Source: Symbiobacterium sp040797425
GTDB taxonomy: Bacteria; Bacillota; Sulfobacillia; Symbiobacteriales; Symbiobacteriaceae
DNA length: 64,000 bases
Direction: 5' to 3'
NCBI RefSeq assembly: GCF_040797425.1
Contig: NZ_JBFNEH010000001.1
Span: 1 to 64,000, forward strand
Of this stretch, positions 60,804 through 64,000 are shown in pieces. Under the pieces are notes generated by a model. That model did not search any database and was not told the DNA's origin. It saw only the letters and a program-made list of their open reading frames with translations. Each line of letters begins with the position of its first letter. The stretch's first letter is position 1. Made by a program: the position numbers and the translations under genes.

Positions 60804-62042
60804 CTAGCTGGGATCCAGAATAGCTCCCATGAAGAGCGTGATGCCGGTGCGGTCATCGCGGATGGCGAGCAGGAAGGGTCTGTCCAAAACGACCTCGACA
60901 ACGTCACTGAACGGGGCGCTCCCCGTCCTCATGGTTACCGCGGTGGCGGCGGCCGCCTCGGTGCCCTCTTCGTTGATCTCGAGGAAGGTCTTCTGCACGA
61001 CCTCGTCGATGTACAGGGGCTCGCTGCCCACCAGCAGCCCGCTGAAGTCGGCCTGCTCAGAGTCGAAGGCCCGCTCCATGCCCAGCGCCTTCAGCGGGTC
61101 CTTCAGCCTGTGCCCGTCCCGCATCCGCACCTTCGGAAAGGCCAGCCGGACCCGCTGCTCGGCCGTCGCCGCGATCCACCCCCGGTACCGCTCGGGGGTG
61201 AGCCCTTCCAGAAAGCCCTCCCACTCGTCCGGCATGAAGGCGTAGAGCGCCATGTCGCCCTCCCCGTAGGGCAGGCGCACGCCCACCAGCCCTTCCTCCG
61301 CCATGTATCCCAACCTCTCGGTCTGGTGCATGAACGGCACCTCTACCGGCGAGCCGTTCAACCGGTGGAAGGGCCGCGGCTCGGTCCGTTCGGGGTCGAA
61401 GCGCTCCTTCCACTCCCCCTTGAAGTAGAGGGCGTTCACCAGCACCATCCGCTCATCCGGGGTAGTCTCGCTGATCAAGTCCGTGATGCGATCCCGGGTA
61501 CGGCGCGCCACCCAGCGGTTGATCGCCTCGGCGGCCTGGGGCCGGCCGAAGGTGGTCTGGTGCAGCTCGGCGCCGTAATACCCCCCGGCCACCTCCCGGA
61601 AAGCCTGGACCACCGCAAATCCCGTCTGATACCAGATGCCGTTTGCCCTCTCCAGTTCCACCTTCTTGCCCGGGTGAGCCATGAGCCCCCAGAGGTCCCG
61701 CATGCCCTCGTTTACGGCGCCGGGGTCCATCCCGGCGTAACCCAGGGCAGCCAGCATCTCCGCCTGCGTCTCGCCCCGGGCCCCGTTGGCGGTGAGGCTC
61801 AGGACCACCTGCGCGCTGACGGGCGAGAGGAAGAGGTTCTCCCGGGGCCGCTCGGCGGCGACCGCCCGGAGCAGGTCGATGCCGAAACGGTCAGTGGCCT
61901 CCACGAACGCCTGGTCCATCGTCTTGGGGCGGGGCGGAGGCGCCGCCAGGCCGGGGCTCGCACAGCCCTGGAGGAGCGGCCCCGCCAGCAGCGCCGCCGC
62001 GAGCAGCGCCGGCAACCAGGTCCGTAGGTGCAAGAGCTGCAC
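60804..62042 (-). CDS. Lipoprotein serpin (serine protease inhibitor), copy 1
   Basis: About 412 aa. The GTG at 62042, with a GGGGG site 8 nt upstream, is preferred over GTG 62051. The signal peptide ends with a lipobox before LLQGC, so it is likely anchored outside the membrane. Serpin blocks are present: NLFLSPVSAQVVLSLTANGARGETQAEML, LVNALYFKGEWKERFDPERT, VPFMHQTERLGYM, a shutter/breach region, and the reactive loop hinge EINEEGTEAAAATAVTM (P17-P8 pattern E-E-G-T-E-A-A-A-A-T), then DRPFLLAIRDDRTGITLFMG. The hinge is that of an inhibitory serpin. By the usual count P1 is near Gly-Ser, with Met and Arg close by, so target specificity is uncertain. Confidence 0.93.
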   Translation of the reverse strand: MQLLHLRTWLPALLAAALLAGPLLQGCASPGLAAPPPRPKTMDQAFVEATDRFGIDLLRAVAAERPRENLFLSPVSAQVVLSLTANGARGETQAEMLAALGYAGMDPGAVNEGMRDLWGLMAHPGKKVELERANGIWYQTGFAVVQAFREVAGGYYGAELHQTTFGRPQAAEAINRWVARRTRDRITDLISETTPDERMVLVNALYFKGEWKERFDPERTEPRPFHRLNGSPVEVPFMHQTERLGYMAEEGLVGVRLPYGEGDMALYAFMPDEWEGFLEGLTPERYRGWIAATAEQRVRLAFPKVRMRDGHRLKDPLKALGMERAFDSEQADFSGLLVGSEPLYIDEVVQKTFLEINEEGTEAAAATAVTMRTGSAPFSDVVEVVLDRPFLLAIRDDRTGITLFMGAILDPS

Positions 62043-62054
62043 GCCACACACCCC

Positions 62055-63305
62055 CTACTGCGGGTTCACAATCGCACCCAGGAAGAGCGTAACGCCCGTG
62101 CGGTCGTCGCGGATGGCCAGCAGGAAGGGCCGGTCCAGCAGCACCGCCGGGGGTGGGTCGGGCCGTGCGCTGGTGGCGGTCACGCCCACGCCGGTGGCCG
62201 CCGCCGCCTCGGTTCCCTCCTCGTTCAGCTCGAGGAAGGTCTTCTGGATCACCCGGCTCACGTACAGCTCCGGACCGTCCGTAAACAGACCGCCCAGGTC
62301 GGCCAGGCCAGGCACGAACGCCTGCCGCATCCCCATCGCATTCAGGGGCTCGCTCAGTTCCGCCTGGTCGGTGAGCTTCACCTTGGGCATGGAGAGGCGG
62401 ATTTCCCGCTCGCCCATCGCGGCGATCCACCCGGCGTACCGGTCGGGGGTGAGTCCCTCCACGAAGCCCTCCCACTCGTCCGGCATGAAGGCATAGAGCG
62501 CCAGACCGCCCTCGCCGTAAGGCAGCCGCACGCCGGTGAGTCCCGTATCCCTCAGGTAGCCGAAGGTGGCAGTCTGGTTCATGAAGGGAACCTCCACGGT
62601 GCCGCCGTGCGGCAGGTAGAAGGGCTGCGGGTGGGTACGGTTGGGATCGAACAGCTTCTGCCAGGCGCCCTTGAAGTAAAGCGCGTTCACCAGCCACATC
62701 CGGTCGTCTGCGCTGGTGCGGTCCACCAGCTGCGGGATCCGGCCCCCGGTCTGCTCCGAGACCCAACGGTTGATGGCTGCGGCCGCGGCAGGATCCCCGA
62801 AGGTGGTCTCGCTCACCTGCGCCCCGTACTGCTGCGTGGCGATGGTGAGGAAGTCCGGCGCCACCGTCAGGCCCTTCTGGTACCAGATGCCGTTGGCCGT
62901 GGAGAGTTCCACCTTGTCGCCCGGGTGGGCCATGATGCCGCGCAGGTCGCGGATGGCCTGGTTGACGGTCGCCAGATCGGTCTCGCCGTAGCCCAGGGCG
63001 GCCAGCATCTCCTGCTGCGTCTGGCCGCGGGCGCCGTTGGCCGCGAGACTGAGGATTACCTGAGCGCTGACCGGCGAGAGGAACAGGTTCTGTTCCGGCC
63101 GCCCGGTGTGCACCGTCCGGAGCAGGTCGATGCCAAACTGGTCGGTGGCCTGGGTGAGGGCCGGATCCACGGCTTCGGGACGGGGCGGCGGGGCGGCCAT
63201 CCCTGCTCCGCCGGAACCGGGGAGGGTACCGCCGCAGGCGGCCAGGAAGATGCCCAGTAGCACCAGCCCGGCCGGTAGCCGCAGCATCATCGGGACGATC
63301 ATCAT
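62055..63305 (-). CDS. Lipoprotein serpin, copy 2
   Basis: 416 aa; ATG 63305 or 63302 (AAGGAGGTG just upstream). A signal peptide with lipobox FLAAC is present. The serpin layout is the same as copy 1: NLFLSPVSAQVILSLAANGARG, LVNALYFKGAWQKLFDPNRT, VPFMNQTATFGYL and reactive-loop hinge ELNEEGTEAAAATGVGVTATSARPD. The loop after the hinge differs completely from copy 1, whereas the flanks are nearly the same, suggesting different protease targets. It ends 13 nt before copy 1's start; the two are probably co-transcribed. Confidence 0.93.
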   Translation of the reverse strand: MMIVPMMLRLPAGLVLLGIFLAACGGTLPGSGGAGMAAPPPRPEAVDPALTQATDQFGIDLLRTVHTGRPEQNLFLSPVSAQVILSLAANGARGQTQQEMLAALGYGETDLATVNQAIRDLRGIMAHPGDKVELSTANGIWYQKGLTVAPDFLTIATQQYGAQVSETTFGDPAAAAAINRWVSEQTGGRIPQLVDRTSADDRMWLVNALYFKGAWQKLFDPNRTHPQPFYLPHGGTVEVPFMNQTATFGYLRDTGLTGVRLPYGEGGLALYAFMPDEWEGFVEGLTPDRYAGWIAAMGEREIRLSMPKVKLTDQAELSEPLNAMGMRQAFVPGLADLGGLFTDGPELYVSRVIQKTFLELNEEGTEAAAATGVGVTATSARPDPPPAVLLDRPFLLAIRDDRTGVTLFLGAIVNPQ

Positions 63306-63394
63306 CGCACCTCCTTGGCTGTGCGCCGGTCCGGGCCGCTCCCGCGGGCCCGGTGCCGTCGCTGGATCTGCGGTGCCTTTCGTGTGGAACTCCA

Positions 63395-64000
63395 GGGGCT
63401 CACGGGGTCCGTGACCGCGCCCAGGAAAAGCAGGGCGCCGGTTTCGTCATCGCGTGTGGCAAGCAGGAACGGGCGGTTGACCTCCAGGAGCGGCAGCGGC
63501 TCGCTCTCCAGCATGCCCCCCGGTCACGGCGGCTGCCTCGGTGTCCTCCTCGCTGACCTCCAGGCTCCGGGCCGTCCGTCGCCGAAGAGGGGGCAAAGGT
63601 GCCGGGCCGGGGCAGCGCCGGGTTGAAGGGCTCGCTCCGGGCGCTCCGGAAGTAGGGCCCGCTGGCCAGGACCATGACCGTGTCAGGCCGGGTCTCCTCC
63701 AGTAGTTTTTCAATCTTTTCCCGGGTCTGCTCAGCCGCCCAGGCGTTGATCCTGTCGGTTCCTTCCCGTGTTCCGAACTCAGCCTGCGCCACCGCCGCAG
63801 ACCGCGTTCGCCACGGCGGCGTCTCGCCGCGGGCGCCGCCCATCAGGGTCAGGACCAGGCTGGCGCTCACAGGGGAGGCCACCCACCGAGGCCGCACTCA
63901 GGCGATCGTCCACCGCGGGCGGGCCGGCCTTGCGCACCGTCGGCTCGACCGCACCAAGACCACCGCATCCCGCCAGCAGAGCCGCGGGCAGCGCGGCAGC
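63395..64000 (-). pseudogene. Decayed third serpin (broken; continues beyond the window)
   Basis: Serpin pieces occur in order on the minus strand but in different frames and with deletions: a lipoprotein signal (LPAALLAGC near 63990), PVSASLVLTLMGGARGETP, then EFGTREGTDRINAWAAEQTREKIEKLLEETRPDTVMVLASGPYFRSARSEPFNP, then a hinge EEDTEAAAVTGG, and finally NRPFLLATRDDETGALLFLGAVTDP. The central beta-sheet region (about 150 residues) between FNP and the hinge is missing. Two or more frameshifts separate the fragments. It is a third tandem copy that has lost function. Confidence 0.8.

Overview
The window looks like chromosomal DNA from a high-G+C, flagellated, Gram-positive-type bacterium. Its gene order resembles Bacillus and Clostridia in two places: the fla/che-type flagellar operon, and the fatty-acid genes arranged like lcfA-fadR-etfBA plus fadNAE. 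Together with the very high G+C, a deep-branching high-G+C Firmicute such as Symbiobacterium is the best guess. This is inference from gene content; no database was searched.

Layout. (1) 1-260: the 5' part of a small membrane protein. (2) 345-6224: a visibly lower-G+C accessory region on the minus strand. It carries a DNA adenine methylase with a DpnII-like endonuclease, a translationally coupled HD-phosphohydrolase/YwgA-like pair, one intact UPF0016 (Gdt1-like) cation transporter plus a decayed copy of its 3' end, and a fliB flagellin lysine methylase split by a one-base shift. (3) 6289-38853: one giant minus-strand flagellar cluster. In transcription order it reads fliM, cheX, a flgG-like gene, flgB-flgC-fliE-fliF-fliG-fliH-fliI-fliJ, a ylxF/motE-like gene, fliK-flgD-flgE-fliL-fliN-fliO-fliP-fliQ-fliR-flhB-flhA-flhF-flhG-fliA, a swrB/ylxL-like gene, flgM-flgN-flgK-flgL-flaG-fliD-fliS-fliT, two near-identical flagellins, and motA-motB. 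The leader upstream of fliM contains a convincing c-di-GMP-I (GEMM) riboswitch aptamer, so the whole cluster is probably under c-di-GMP control. (4) 39338-49572: a beta-oxidation cluster on the minus strand (acyl-CoA synthetase, TetR-type FadR, EtfB, EtfA, FadN, FadA, FadE). A perfect 20-bp FadR-type palindrome lies at its promoter, and GC-rich hairpin repeats fill its two large internal gaps.

(5) 49789-52959: a 2x[4Fe-4S] ferredoxin, a DoxX-family membrane protein, ornithine carbamoyltransferase and a CPBP-like membrane protein. (6) 53039-56759: two tandem SGNH-hydrolase-like proteins (the first with a frameshifted C terminus) and an AlgI-type MBOAT acyltransferase, a likely O-acylation module for a cell-surface polymer. 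(7) 56900-60729: a DUF4912-like protein and a TrpXYZ-type ABC transporter with a clear promoter and a possible leader attenuator. (8) 60804-64000: three tandem lipoprotein serpins, the third decayed and running off the window.

How it works together. The flagellar block encodes almost the complete export apparatus, basal body, hook, filament, stator and FliA/FlgM switch. It has no cheA/B/W/C/D/Y genes and no fliW/csrA. The fad block links acyl-CoA synthesis, beta-oxidation and electron transfer under one repressor. No tRNA, rRNA, CRISPR array or insertion sequence was recognised.
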